Shown here: positions 1-11,100 of the stretch, piece by piece
Layout of the letters: the number at the start of each line of letters is the position of its first letter
Numbering within the stretch: the first letter of the stretch is position 1
Made by a program: the position numbers and the translations under genes
Notes under the pieces: model-generated
Told to the model about the DNA's origin: nothing
Database searches by the model: none
Seen by the model: only the letters and a program-made list of their open reading frames with translations
Assembly (NCBI GenBank): GCA_001970955.1
Contig: MPUH01001010.1
Coordinates: forward strand, 1-26,306
DNA from: Stentor coeruleus
Lineage: Eukaryota; Ciliophora; Heterotrichea; Heterotrichida; Stentoridae
Length of the DNA stretch: 26,306 bases
Direction: 5' to 3'

Positions 1-1558
1 AGCTATATCTATTCATAAGCCTCTGCCCTTGCTGTAAATCACTTAGCAAATTAAGTAACAAAGACCCATAAATTTGTTTAATTTCCAAAGAATCTGGAAA
101 CCTTGCTTTTAATTTCTCATATCCTTCTTTTAAATTTTTTACCATAATCATAATCTCATTTACCTGTTTTTTAATCTGTGACAAATCAACTTTTTTTTCA
201 ATCACATTACCAAAAAATTTAAAATAAACCTCGCAAAACTTTCTATCTTGTCTTTTAATATCATCAAAATCAATAAAATATCTAAAAAATTTATATGTAT
301 CTGAGTATTTTTGACAAGAAGAAATCATAATTTCTTTACATTTGTATATTTGATAATTTGTAAAAATATTAAATCCTTTATGACTTGTGCTAAAAATTTT
401 ATTTAGACCAAGTGTGCAGTTTTCAAGTATATCTGTACAATAATATGCTTGAAGTACGGGAATGAGTTTGTTATTAGTATATTTGAAATTTTTGTTTGTT
501 ATAGATAAGAGTGAGGTAGAAAGAGAACCATCTTTTAGTAGACCTCGGATTGATAGTTCGAATATTTCAAAGGATCTGTGCTGAGAGGAAGAGTAAGGGA
601 GTATTTTAGACTGGCGTAAAGTCATTATTCGATAAGCAATAAACAAAAGTACCACTTGCATTATAAGACCTAGTAAAAAAGTTATGCCAGCATCATTAAG
701 ACGAAATCCAAGCCAAAAAAATACAATAATTCCTAAACAGTCTAGATTGACAAATATTTTCAAAAAATTTAAATAACGTGAATAATAAGGCAAATAATAT
801 ATAAATGCTATTGTGGATAGAGAATACATGACTAGAACTGCAAGTAAATACGTTTCATAATCTAATAATTGAAGATTAGTCATCATAAAACAATTGGAAA
901 AAGATATTCCTTTGCTTAAAATATCAGCTATGGGGTGTATTTTCCTATCAGAAAACTCTTCATCTGAGGTATGTCCAATTTCATATTCGCATGCTTCATA
1001 ACAAAACGTAAACACAATAACAATAATTAATGATAATATAGATATAGTCTTTCCAGCATCACCAAAGTTCAGTGTTTCACCTTTTATGTTATTAGGATAT
1101 TCATCTATATAATCCAATTTTTTACTTGAATACTTATATAGGATAAATAATAAAATACAACTTGGGATAAAAAACAAATCACATAAAAATACTGAAATCA
1201 TTCGGCAAGGGTACAAAATAAGTCTAGGAACATTTTTCTTAAAATATTTGAGAAAACTTATACATATAATTCCAAGTGTTAAGATAGCTATAAGAGAAAT
1301 CTCAAAAATAAGGTATTCATTTAACAAATCTAACCTAGCTGCTAAAACATCAGTTGATGGCAAGTTTATAATATTCCAAAAAGCTGAAAACTTTTCCCAA
1401 TTGTTTATTGGCAAATTTGGATACCAAAAAAACTGAATGCTCTGCGCAAGGATAATAATCTCTGATATAACATATGTAGTTATTTTCAAAAACTGGGATC
1501 TAAAAGTACAAGTCTTCTGGGAAAAAATTAAGAAACAAACTGAGTATAAAAAATCCAT
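1..1558 (-). CDS. PAS/multi-pass membrane protein, copy A (5' part only)
   Basis: N-terminal 519 or so residues of a multi-pass membrane protein; the gene runs off the left edge. It reads MDFLYSVCFLIFSQ at the start and aligns to copy B (5937 down to 4380) at a constant offset of 4379 nt, so there is no net indel and the frame is open throughout. About seven hydrophobic spans are visible, followed by a soluble helical stretch ending at MNRYS just before the edge. The PAS domain seen in copy B would lie outside the window. The start at 1558 matches the start of copy B; an in-frame ATG at 1573 would add five residues. The family resembles the TmcB-like (tiny macrocysts B) proteins common in ciliates, which is a family resemblance and not a proven function. 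It is a diverged paralogue, not an assembly copy, because substitutions are spread along it. Confidence 0.85.
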   Translation of the reverse strand, partial: MDFLYSVCFLIFSQKTCTFRSQFLKITTYVISEIIILAQSIQFFWYPNLPINNWEKFSAFWNIINLPSTDVLAARLDLLNEYLIFEISLIAILTLGIICISFLKYFKKNVPRLILYPCRMISVFLCDLFFIPSCILLFILYKYSSKKLDYIDEYPNNIKGETLNFGDAGKTISILSLIIVIVFTFCYEACEYEIGHTSDEEFSDRKIHPIADILSKGISFSNCFMMTNLQLLDYETYLLAVLVMYSLSTIAFIYYLPYYSRYLNFLKIFVNLDCLGIIVFFWLGFRLNDAGITFLLGLIMQVVLLFIAYRIMTLRQSKILPYSSSQHRSFEIFELSIRGLLKDGSLSTSLLSITNKNFKYTNNKLIPVLQAYYCTDILENCTLGLNKIFSTSHKGFNIFTNYQIYKCKEIMISSCQKYSDTYKFFRYFIDFDDIKRQDRKFCEVYFKFFGNVIEKKVDLSQIKKQVNEIMIMVKNLKEGYEKLKARFPDSLEIKQIYGSLLLNLLSDLQQGQRLMNRYS

Positions 1559-1830
1559 TTCTTTTATAATCATGATTAACTTGAGATTTAAAATAAAAAT
1601 AAAGCTTAAATTTTGTATTTATTATTTATGAATTTTTTACAAGTACGCCAGAATGATGTGTCTGTTATTTTTAACTAATTAGTAGTTTTTTTTTTGGTTT
1701 TATATAAAAAAATTTATAAATTTTCTATGAATTTTTAATTAGCTTCATTTTTTAGTAAAGATTATAAATGTTGATTAAAAAACTATATTTCATCGAGTAA
1801 TATAAAAAAACTAAACATTATATTTACTTT

Positions 1831-4800
1831 TTATGAATTATTTACTAAAGTTAGACATTTGAAATCTCCTTTTTGCTTAGAACTTCCACTTGAAGGTAAA
1901 ATAATCAGCAACTTCGCCAGTTTCTTCAATACAACAATCTCTTTTGCTATTAACGGATAATAAAATATAAAAAAAACAGTAATAAGCAAAGTCAAACAGA
2001 AAACTGTAAAATAAATCATATAATTCATCATTGCTTCAATAAACATTTTTGAGTCAGAATCAGAAAGCAACGAAAGTTCATCTGTAATATTACTGAATTC
2101 TACTACTTCATTTAAATAAATAACAATGTTTTTTAGCGTATCCCTGACTCTATTAAATATCATAAAAAGTGATTCTTGAACACAAAAAACAACACCTCTA
2201 TAGCTTCCCATAGATAAAAAACTACTAACCCCATTGATTTTTTCTAGTATCATGGTTTCAAGTTTTTTTGACATAAGAATTTTAGATTCAGGACTGTTTA
2301 TGGCATTAGAAGATTTACTAAGTGAGTTAATTATATCAACAACTTCTTTGCCTGGTGGTTTCATATTAAGGAAAAAAGGATATGCTTGATAAATACTTAA
2401 ACCAGTAAAAATTGCTTCGTTTTCTAGTGTGAATATAGAAATTTGAGTAAGTTGAATTCTTCTCAAAGCTAACCCTGATACTAGTTGTGGCCGAATTTCT
2501 AATAGTTTGCAAATCACATCATAAAAAACTGTAATTAAAATAATGTAAAACCCTGCTGCAAATAAAAATATCAATGAAAATCTTTTCAAATACCAAAGTG
2601 AATGTTTGAATTTTAATATGCTTTTTTTCTTTAAAGCACTGTCTAACTCAGAATCTGTTATTTCGTAAATATCATGATATTGGCTTAATCTTTCTGATAT
2701 AAGCTGGCGAATTTGCAGAAACCCATTCTGCATCCTTTTATCCAAAAATTGCCACAATACATTTAATTGCTTGTCTATAGTTATAAGATATAAAGCTAAA
2801 AAACATATCGATGCACCAACGATACCTACACCTCCAAGAAGTAAAAAGGTTTTTTGATTACCTAAGCTTTTAACTCTCTCAAGTTCACAGTCTATAAGAC
2901 CTTCTATTGTTGCCATAGTATCTTTTAATGCATTTCCCAAACAGTTAAAAAATATCATGAACATCTCTTTGCTGTAATTTTCCTTATTTTTAAGTTTTAT
3001 AATCATACTTTCGCTCTAAATAATAAATACATTTTCTATTATTAATTCAAGTATCTTGTGCAAATTCGTATATTTCAATACTGGAGATTTTTCTAATACC
3101 CAATAAGGTACGATAGGTTGTTTTACTATATTTGAACTTGGGCAGTAACTCCATGAATTGTAGTCTTTAAGTAGACTATCTTGATAATATTTCAATTCAA
3201 TTAAGATATCTTGAGCATTTTCAAGTGTGTAAATTAAAGAAATATTGGCTACATTTTCAACATGTAAACATCGGAGGACTAAAGATAATTGCGCCATATA
3301 AAATGCTTGATTGTTTAAATGATTTAAAGCTATTAATGAGTTTGAATGTGAAACTTCTTGGGATATATAAATAATTATTGCTATACTAGCAGCAATTAAC
3401 ACAATAATCTATATAAAGATTACAAGTAATAACAATATATACCTTGCAAGTTTAAGGACAAGTATTGATTTTTTAAAAGATTTGATTTCTTTGATAGTCA
3501 TAACTAAAGAAGAAGTTGAAAAACTGCTTTGTCTTGATTTATCAGTTGATTTTTGATTACCGGAACTTTTATTATCCATAATCTTAACTTTTTTAGGCCC
3601 TGTAGAATTATTTTCACTGTATTTATCTGTCAAAGTGGAAGGGGCATCAAATTCGTCATCATCAATATCATCTTTAGCAAAAAAATTATCTTCGTTCCAC
3701 GAACTGATTTTATCAATATTATTTGAAAGATAAAATATCCTAAATCTACTTTTTTTAACACTAAGGATTTTATTCATAGTTTTTACTGTTGTCATATTAT
3801 TTGTCTGTTTATTTAAAAAAGATATCTCTTTATGTTCATTATCATGAAAATCATTTAAATTTATTTCTGGTATATATTCTTGTATAAAACTATTTGACAC
3901 ATATTTTCTATTAGCTCCGATTAAAGTTGGAAAATATTTACTATGTTCTTCCATATATCCATTATCGTTAATAAGTACATATTCTCTTTTTTTATATCCT
4001 AAAGAATCGATTGCTATTATAAAATTAACTGAATTTTCATATCCGATACATTCTATTGATACTAAACATTCATGAAGAAAATTATCTGAATCTAGTAATG
4101 GTAATGGGGCACGATTGAAAACAATATGAGAAGTTGCATTTTTTAAAAACTTTTTCATGTAGTGAAAATGCGAGTTGGCATAGGATTTTGGAATTAGATG
4201 CTTGATGTTAAGTTCTTTTATAGATTCTTGAGGAAAACCAAAGAGGTTGATGAAGTTTTTGTTATGGAAAAGAATTTGGCCGATGTTGTGTTTGTTACCA
4301 GAGACAACGATGAAACAACGATCTATTGTAAATTTACTTAATTTGTTAGGAACTTTACTAGAACTTTTTGCTGCATAAAAGCTATATCTATTCATAAGCC
4401 TCTGCCCTTGCTGTAAATCACTTAGCAAATTAAGTAACAAAGACCCATAAATTTGTTTAATCTCCAAAGCATCTGGAAATCTTGCTTTCAGTTTTTCATA
4501 TCCTTCTTTCAAATTTTCTACCATAGTCATAATCTCATTTACCTGTTTTTTAATCTGTGATAAATTTAATTTTTTTTCTATCACATTACCAAAAAACCTA
4601 AAATAAACCTCGCAAAACTTTCTATCTTGTCTTTTAATATCATCAAAATCAATAAAATATCTAAAAAATTTATATGTATCTGAGTATATTTGACAAGATG
4701 AAATCATAATTTCTTTACATTTATATATTTGATAATTTGTAAAAATATTCAAACCTTTATGACTTGTGTTAAAAATTTTATTTAGACCAAGTGTGCAGTT

Positions 4801-5937
4801 TTCAAGTATATCGGTACAATAATAGGCTTGAAGAATGGGAATAAGTTTGCTTTTAGAATATTTGAAATTTTTGTTTGTTATAGATAAGAGTGAGGTAGAA
4901 AGAGAGCCATCTTTGAGAAGACCTCGGATTGATAGTTCGAATTTTTCGAATGATTTGTACTGAGATGAAGAGTAATGGATGATTCTTGACTGGCGAATTA
5001 AAATTATTTGATAAGCAACAAACAAAAGCGCTATCTGCATAATAAGACCAAGCAAAAAGATTATCCCTGCATTATTAACCCGATACCCAAACCAAAAAAA
5101 CACTATTATCCCTAAGCAGTCAATATTGACAAATATTTTAAAAAAATTCAAGTAACGCGAATAATAAGGCAAGTAATAAATAAATGCTAAAGTTGTTATG
5201 GAGTACATAATCGAAACAGCAAGCAAATACGTTTCATAATCTAATAACTGAAGATTTGTCATCATATAACAGTTAGCAAAGGCTACTATTTTGCTTAGAA
5301 TATCAGCTTTTGGATGTATTTTTCCATCGGAAAAATCTTCATCAGAAGTGTGTCTAATTTCATACTCGCAAGTTTCGTAAAAGAAACTAAACACAACAAT
5401 TAAAATCAATAAAATTATTGCTAACACCCTTCCAGCTTCCCCAAAGTTTAGCGTTTCACCTTTGATACTATTAGGATATTCACTAATATACTCAATTTTT
5501 TCATTTGAGTATTTGCAGAGAACAAATAATAAGATGCTACTTGGGATAAAAAATAAATCACATAAAAAAACTGAAACTATTCTACAAGTATATAAAACTA
5601 TCCTCGGGACTATTTTCTTAAACAATTTCAGAAGGCAAATAACAATAACACCAAAAAACAAAGTGCCTATGAGTAAGATTTCAAAAATAAGGTATTCTTT
5701 TAACAAATCTAACCTAGCTGCTAAAACATCAGTTGATGGCAAGTTAATAATGTTCCAAAATGCTGAGAATTTTTCCCAGTCCTTTATCGGCAAATTTGGA
5801 TACCAAAAAAACTGAATGCTTTGCGCAAGGATAATAGTTTCTGAAATAGCATATATAGATATTTTCCAAAACTTCGATCTAAAGGTACAGGTTTTCTGAG
5901 AAAAAATAAGGAAACATACAGAGTAAGCAAATTCCAT
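1831..5937 (-). CDS. PAS-containing multi-pass membrane protein, TmcB-like, copy B (1358 aa, 3 exons)
   Basis: Exons are 5937-3424, 3408-3031 and 3015-1831, joined across two 15-nt introns that each contain an in-frame stop; without splicing the gene appears as three ORFs. The order is: roughly seven hydrophobic spans (about residues 25-320), a helical soluble region, a PAS-like domain (about 535-650, with NIGQILFHNKNFINLFGFPQ and HLIPKSYANSHF), an acidic Ser-rich linker, and then a C-terminal part with four more spans. A loop of about 120 residues lies between the first span of that part (interrupted by intron 1) and the next, and could be an outside sensor loop. The domain order matches TmcB-like proteins of ciliates, which are probably membrane sensors; the ligand is unknown. 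Copy A lies just upstream on the same strand, making a tandem pair. Ends with TAA. Confidence 0.88.
3016..3030 (-). other. 15-nt intron 2 of copy B
   Basis: Reads GTATTTATTATTTAG on the coding strand. The in-frame TAG would end the protein. Removal joins LELIIEN to SESMIIKL in the same frame. Phase 0, A at position 10. Confidence 0.88.
3409..3423 (-). other. 15-nt intron 1 of copy B
   Basis: Reads GTAATCTTTATATAG on the coding strand. Its last three bases are an in-frame TAG. Removing it joins YILLL to IIVLIAAS, giving one continuous transmembrane span. Phase 0, A at position 10. Confidence 0.9.
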
Positions 5938-6722
5938 TTGTTTTATATAATTGATATCGTTTTTAGAGTTTAAATAATAGTAAGTTTAATATTTATAAGA
6001 AAATAAGTTGTTTTTTAGTCAATGAAACTTTATTTAGTTTTGCTAATGAAATAATTTGTATAAATTAATTTTTTTTTAATGCTTAAGTGATAGTTTTCAT
6101 ATAATATGTTGTTGCTTTTTATAAGAAATGCACGATTCGAAGCAACTAAAACTATTTTTTTTATGAATTATGGAAAATATAAAAACTTTATCTCCAACTT
6201 TTAAATATAAAAAGTGATAGATTTGAAATAAGATAGTGAAAATAGTGTTTGATATTATAATTCCAATCTTTTAATCTAATCTGGATAACATTTTTATTTA
6301 ATTTGCATTATATTCATGGGTTTATATTTTCGTTTTGGACCATTTTACTTTATGCATACACTTGCAAAGGAAAATCGTAACTAACCAGGTTTAAATTACT
6401 TAAAAATACTTTAACCAATTTTGGTAAAATCATCTCCAATCCTACAAGCTTAAACCAAATATCCAAAAGCATGATAAACTCAAATCAATTCAATAAAAAC
6501 CATTTACAAACGCAAACTTCCATCAATTCAATAAAAACCATTAACAAACATAAACTTCCATTAGCAAATATGAAAAAATACTCAAACTCCTAATTAGAAA
6601 ATAAATACTATTATCAATCCTCATAACAATTTTCCAATTAAAAGTCTTATATTTCAACTACCAAAGCCAATCCAAAATTATATTTTTATAAAAACCTTGC
6701 TTGCTTCTATCTAATAAAAAAA
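5938..6722. other. Intergenic region between divergent genes (785 nt)
   Basis: It must hold the promoters of copy B (leftward) and the FYVE gene (rightward). It is very AT-rich, with poly-T runs on the left and a C-over-G bias on the plus strand in the half nearest the FYVE gene. It contains a 38-bp tandem repeat (6484-6559). No convincing coding sequence or RNA gene was seen. Confidence 0.6.
6484..6559. repeat. 38-bp direct tandem repeat, two copies
   Basis: Two adjacent 38-nt units (6484-6521 and 6522-6559) both begin ATCAATTCAATAAAAACCAT and end AAACTTCC, with about three mismatches. They lie 160 to 240 nt upstream of the FYVE gene start, possibly within its promoter or 5' leader. Confidence 0.85.
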
Positions 6723-7937
6723 ATGACCAGTTCTTTTCAAGATGATGATTTTGACATAGATGAATATTCAGCTCAAAGGACAAAAAATTATGAACTTCCT
6801 GAGCCAGACATCCAATTCCCATTATCACCAGCCCGTGAATCATATGAAAATGATATATCCTGTATAGTCTGCGGACGAGATTTCAATAAAGTTGGTATTT
6901 CAATATCCAAAAAAGATCACTGTCGTTTTTGTTATAGAGGTACCTGTATTAATTGTCTTAATTCTTACTATTACCACTCAGAAACCCGGAAACTAGAAAA
7001 AATGTGCAAGACTTGCCAAAACAAATTATTTACAATGACTGAAAGTTTTTCTGATGAAATTAGACAACTTCGTCTTGAAAGGATACAAATACGACAAGAA
7101 ATCGAATTAGCCCTTAAACAAAAAGATAGAATGTCTAAAGAAAGGCAAACATCAGAAAATAAACTTAGCAGCTTAAAAGAAGACATGTCTTTAAGCTTAA
7201 ATGAAAAAGAAAACATATTGAAAGACTTGAAAAACAAACAAAAAACTTTACTTGAACAAGAAGAAGAATGTAAAAAAACTATGGAAAACTCTATTTTTGA
7301 ACTAAATCTAATGAGTTCAAGATGTAGTGCATTAAAAACCCAATTTGAGGAAATCAAAAAAAAAGGGGAAAAAGATTTTCTCCTTTTAACAAAAATCAAA
7401 GACGAGTATAATCAAATAAACGCAAAAAAAAATGCTTTGATTAACGAGAAAAGCAATGAAAATATAAAAGAAGATCAGGAACTGGCGAAAATTGATATGC
7501 TTAGGGATGAGATTGGGGAATATGAAGAAACTTTAGATGAAAAAATTGGAAAAATAAAACAAATTGAAGAGATTATATTAGAAAGTGAAGAAACTACAAG
7601 GATTAATGATAAGAAAATAACCCAAATGCAGGAAAGTTTGTATGAAAGGAGATTTACTTTTGGTGATGATAAACTGAGTATAGAAGAAGAAAAAAGGTTA
7701 GAAGAGTTGAGAGAGGAATTAAAAGCTGCAGTGGAATATATTGGGACATTAAAAGAAAGATATAGACAATTAAGTAAGTCTGATAGGAAATCTGAATTAA
7801 CTACTAAGGAAGGTAGTCATTATGAGGCTAATTCAGAATTATTAGAATCGAAGGAACAGGATAAAGATAAAAAACAGGTTGATAAAAAACATAGAAGTGA
7901 AGGAAACTCAGCTTGCAAAGGATGCCTAGTAATTTGA
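6723..7937 (+). CDS. FYVE-type zinc finger, coiled-coil protein with C-terminal CaaX box (404 aa)
   Basis: Eight cysteines lie in four CxxC pairs (C47/C50, C67/C70, C75/C78, C95/C98). The segment KKDHCRFCYRGTCINC has the FYVE spacing, with a basic patch before the second pair and four residues between the second and third pairs. The N-terminal WxxD of classical FYVE fingers is not seen, so PI3P binding is likely but not certain. Residues about 110-380 are a long Lys/Glu-rich coiled coil. The last four residues are CLVI, a good CaaX prenylation box, with another Cys three residues before. A tethering role on endosomal membranes would fit, as inference. No intron is needed; ends with TGA. The same CLVI end occurs on the TBC protein at 18508-20692. 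Confidence 0.85.
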   Translation: MTSSFQDDDFDIDEYSAQRTKNYELPEPDIQFPLSPARESYENDISCIVCGRDFNKVGISISKKDHCRFCYRGTCINCLNSYYYHSETRKLEKMCKTCQNKLFTMTESFSDEIRQLRLERIQIRQEIELALKQKDRMSKERQTSENKLSSLKEDMSLSLNEKENILKDLKNKQKTLLEQEEECKKTMENSIFELNLMSSRCSALKTQFEEIKKKGEKDFLLLTKIKDEYNQINAKKNALINEKSNENIKEDQELAKIDMLRDEIGEYEETLDEKIGKIKQIEEIILESEETTRINDKKITQMQESLYERRFTFGDDKLSIEEEKRLEELREELKAAVEYIGTLKERYRQLSKSDRKSELTTKEGSHYEANSELLESKEQDKDKKQVDKKHRSEGNSACKGCLVI

Positions 7938-8152
7938 TGTAGTAAATGGAGTAATTAACTTTTAGGATATATTTAAATTAATAAAATATATAGATTGTGG
8001 GATGGTTATAAATAAATATAGAAAATTATGTATTGAAAATAGTTTACATACTTTTTTCTTGCCTTTTATCTTCATTAAACCTATAAAAATAAACAAACCA
8101 ATTTTATTTAAACAATTTATTCTATATCCAATAATCCACTAGGCCAAATAAA
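7938..8152. other. Short intergenic region between two plus-strand genes
   Basis: 215 AT-rich nt separate the FYVE gene stop from the leishmanolysin gene start. This must serve as 3' UTR of the first and promoter of the second. No recognisable motif. Confidence 0.5.
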
Positions 8153-11100
8153 ATGCTAGTTTTGCTTTTCATAAGGTCATGCTTTGTCCATGGCTTTTCC
8201 TGCGGAACTGGTTCATTATACAACTCAAGCTCATCCCCAAAAACTTATCTATCCGAGCCTTTATCAAAACATAATTGGGTGTCACCACTTCGTCTGACAC
8301 TAGACTTCATTTCAGATTCTAAACTGACAGACTTGGAAAAATCTCAACTTGAAGAGGCTTTTGAGTCTGTAAAAGATTTTTATTCATCATCTTTGAGTTT
8401 GTTCCCATTATCTCAAAGTTTAAAACCATCAACATCATCATGTGGGATTTTAGACTATCCTGAAAATGCTTTAAATACAGGTTATGATGCTGATGTTGTT
8501 GTTTTTATTTATACTTTAGAAGATAATAAGTATACTGCACTTGCTCAAGTATGTGAACAGGATGGAGGGGATTATAAAAGACCTTTAATTGGAGCTATTG
8601 GGATTAATACTTTAGAGTTTTTTACTCAGGGAATAGATAAAATAACTGTTTATCTGATACATGAGACTGCGCATATTTTAGCTTTTAATTCTGAACTGTT
8701 TTATGACTTTGTCCAGCTTGACAAAACCCCTTATTTGCCTTTTGAATATGAAAACCAAGTTGAAGCCAGAGGGAAAACTGTAAAAATGATTGGGTTTCCA
8801 AAATCTTTAGATAAAGCCAAACGCACTTTTTCCTGTCTTTTAGAAGGACTAGAATTAGAAGATTATGATAATGACACAATTTCATCATCGCATTGGGAAT
8901 CAAGGATAATGCCTGAAGATATAATGTCTAGCTTTTTATTAGATAATCCTGTATTTTCTGATATAACATTAGCTATTTTTGAGGACTCAAGTTGGTATTT
9001 CCCTAATTATAGCTTATCATCAAGTATCATTTTAGGTAAAGATGAAGGGTGTAATTGGATACAAGAAAAATGTATAGATGGAGATAAAGTTTTGAATGGG
9101 TTTTGCAATGGAAAAAATGATGATTTAGTTTGTGATATGTTTAGTGTTTCATATGGAAAATGCTTTTATAGTGAATATGATAGTATACCTAGCTATGAAC
9201 AGTATTTTGATGATAGTAATAAAGGTGGGGTTGATTATTTAGATTATTGTCCTATTGTGTTACCAAGTCAAGATGGGATATGTAGAGATACTATGGGTGA
9301 TGTTAGAAGTAAATACGGGGAAACTAAAGGGATTAATTCGAGATGTTTTATGAGTACGATAGGTTTAGATTCAACAAATATTATGCAACCTGTGTGCTAT
9401 ATGGTTATAAACTGTAATGAGGACTTTTTAGATATACAAATAGGAGAAAAATCATATAAATGCAAATATGGAGAAGTTTTATTTGCAGATGGATTCAGTG
9501 GGTCTGTTCAATGTCCAGAAAACTATGAATTTTGTATTAATGTCCCTTGTAAAAACTTGTGTTCTGGTAGAGGAAGCTGTTATCAAGGTATCTGTTCTTG
9601 TTATGCAGGATATGGAAATAACGACTGCAGTTTACATTGTTCTAACCCTTGCAAAAATTGTCAAGATAATAACAATCAATGTATTTCTTGCTTTGATGGA
9701 TATTATCTTAGTTTAAATGATTGTAAACAATGTGATAATAACTGTCTTACTTGTGAAAATTCTTCAACAAATTGTTTAGCATGTAAAGATGGATATACTC
9801 TAGAAGATAACAACACTTGCAAAAAAATATGTCCCTTAGGATGTATTGATTGTTTATCACAATCTATATGCACACAATGTGAACAAGGTTTCGTGTTAAA
9901 TGAAGATCTCTGTATTCCTTGTGAGCCTCCCTGTGCAAATTGTATATCTTCATCATCATCATGTACATCCTGTATAATAAACTATAGTCTTTCAGGTAAA
10001 ACATGTATATACGACTGTGTAGAAAAGTGTGTCAATTGCGAAAAGCCTTGCCGTGGTTGTATTGAAGGATATTTTCTCGTAAACAATTTATGTGAAAAAT
10101 GTGATGATTCTTGTAAAACCTGCATAACAAGTTCAGGATCATGTAGTTCATGCAATGTAGGATATAGTCTAAAAAACTCTCATTGTGAAAAAATCTGCCT
10201 ACCAAACTGTAAATCTTGTGATCAGCCATGTTCAGTTTGTGAAGATGGATACATTCGAAGTTCTAATGGCGAATGCGAATACTGCAAAAACTACTTAGAA
10301 AGTTCAGAAATAGTAGCAGAATATATAAGAGATTATACAGCTATATTAGTTTTATTACCAAGCTCTATAGTCGAATTGACGAACTCATGTAAAAAAATTA
10401 TAAAAAAAGACAGTTTGGATAGACTTGGCCAACAAGTAACATGCTTATGGGAAACAAGGTCAAGACTTATTATTAATCTAGGCAATGATATGGATTATAG
10501 TATTAAAACACTTGATTTATTTCCTATAGCAACTTATGGAACTAGATGTTCAAATAACCCTAGTGATTTAGAAGTTTATATAGCAATGACTATAATTAAA
10601 CCTGAAGCATCAATTTCAGCACCTAATTATTACTCACTTTCTTGTAATAATGGTTTTTTACTCATACAAGGGATTACTGGAGAACCGAAATGGAATTTTG
10701 ATATTAAAGTCGACCCTGAATCAGATAATATTAGTAAATTGGTTAAAGAAAATAAGTCTAAGACTTTGAGTATACCACATGAAATGCTACAGGCTAGTAA
10801 GATTGACGTATTTTTCAATGCAACTAATGTCTTAGGGAAAACTGTTGAGAAGGTCAAGACTATTAATGTTGTTAATCAAGAAAAACTTTCATTGAGTATA
10901 GATTTAGGAAATTCTATTACTATTAAGTCAGGACAAGAACTTAAACTTAAGGCTATTGTCCATGAAAGTCCATGTATAGCAGCAGATAGGTTAAAATTTA
11001 CATGGACTTATATTGAAACAACATCACATTCTTTTACTAATGCACAAATGATAATTTCTGAAAGCAAACTTTCATATGAACTCATCATCCGCCCAAGCAG

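Noticed and set aside
5462-5815. Plus-strand ORF, with a shorter relative at 1248-1436 sharing a near-identical protein stretch
   Set aside because: Both are antisense to the PAS-membrane genes. Their likeness only reflects the tandem paralogy on the other strand.
7929-7942. GTAATTTGATGTAG at the end of the FYVE gene as a possible intron
   Set aside because: It is 14 nt, not 15, and removal would only create an immediate stop and destroy the CLVI end.
7935-7961. TGA read as Trp, extending the FYVE protein (and likewise the ATPase)
   Set aside because: No in-frame TGA occurs inside any gene here, and extension would remove a good CaaX end.
9051-9065. 15-nt GTAATTGGATACAAG inside the leishmanolysin-like gene as a hidden stopless intron
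   Set aside because: It lacks the pyrimidine-A at positions 9-10, and the encoded GCNWIQEKC matches the conserved GC...C of M8 proteases.
10734-10748. 15-nt GTAAATTGGTTAAAG in the same gene as a hidden intron
   Set aside because: Positions 9-10 are G-T, not pyrimidine-A, and the frame is open through it.
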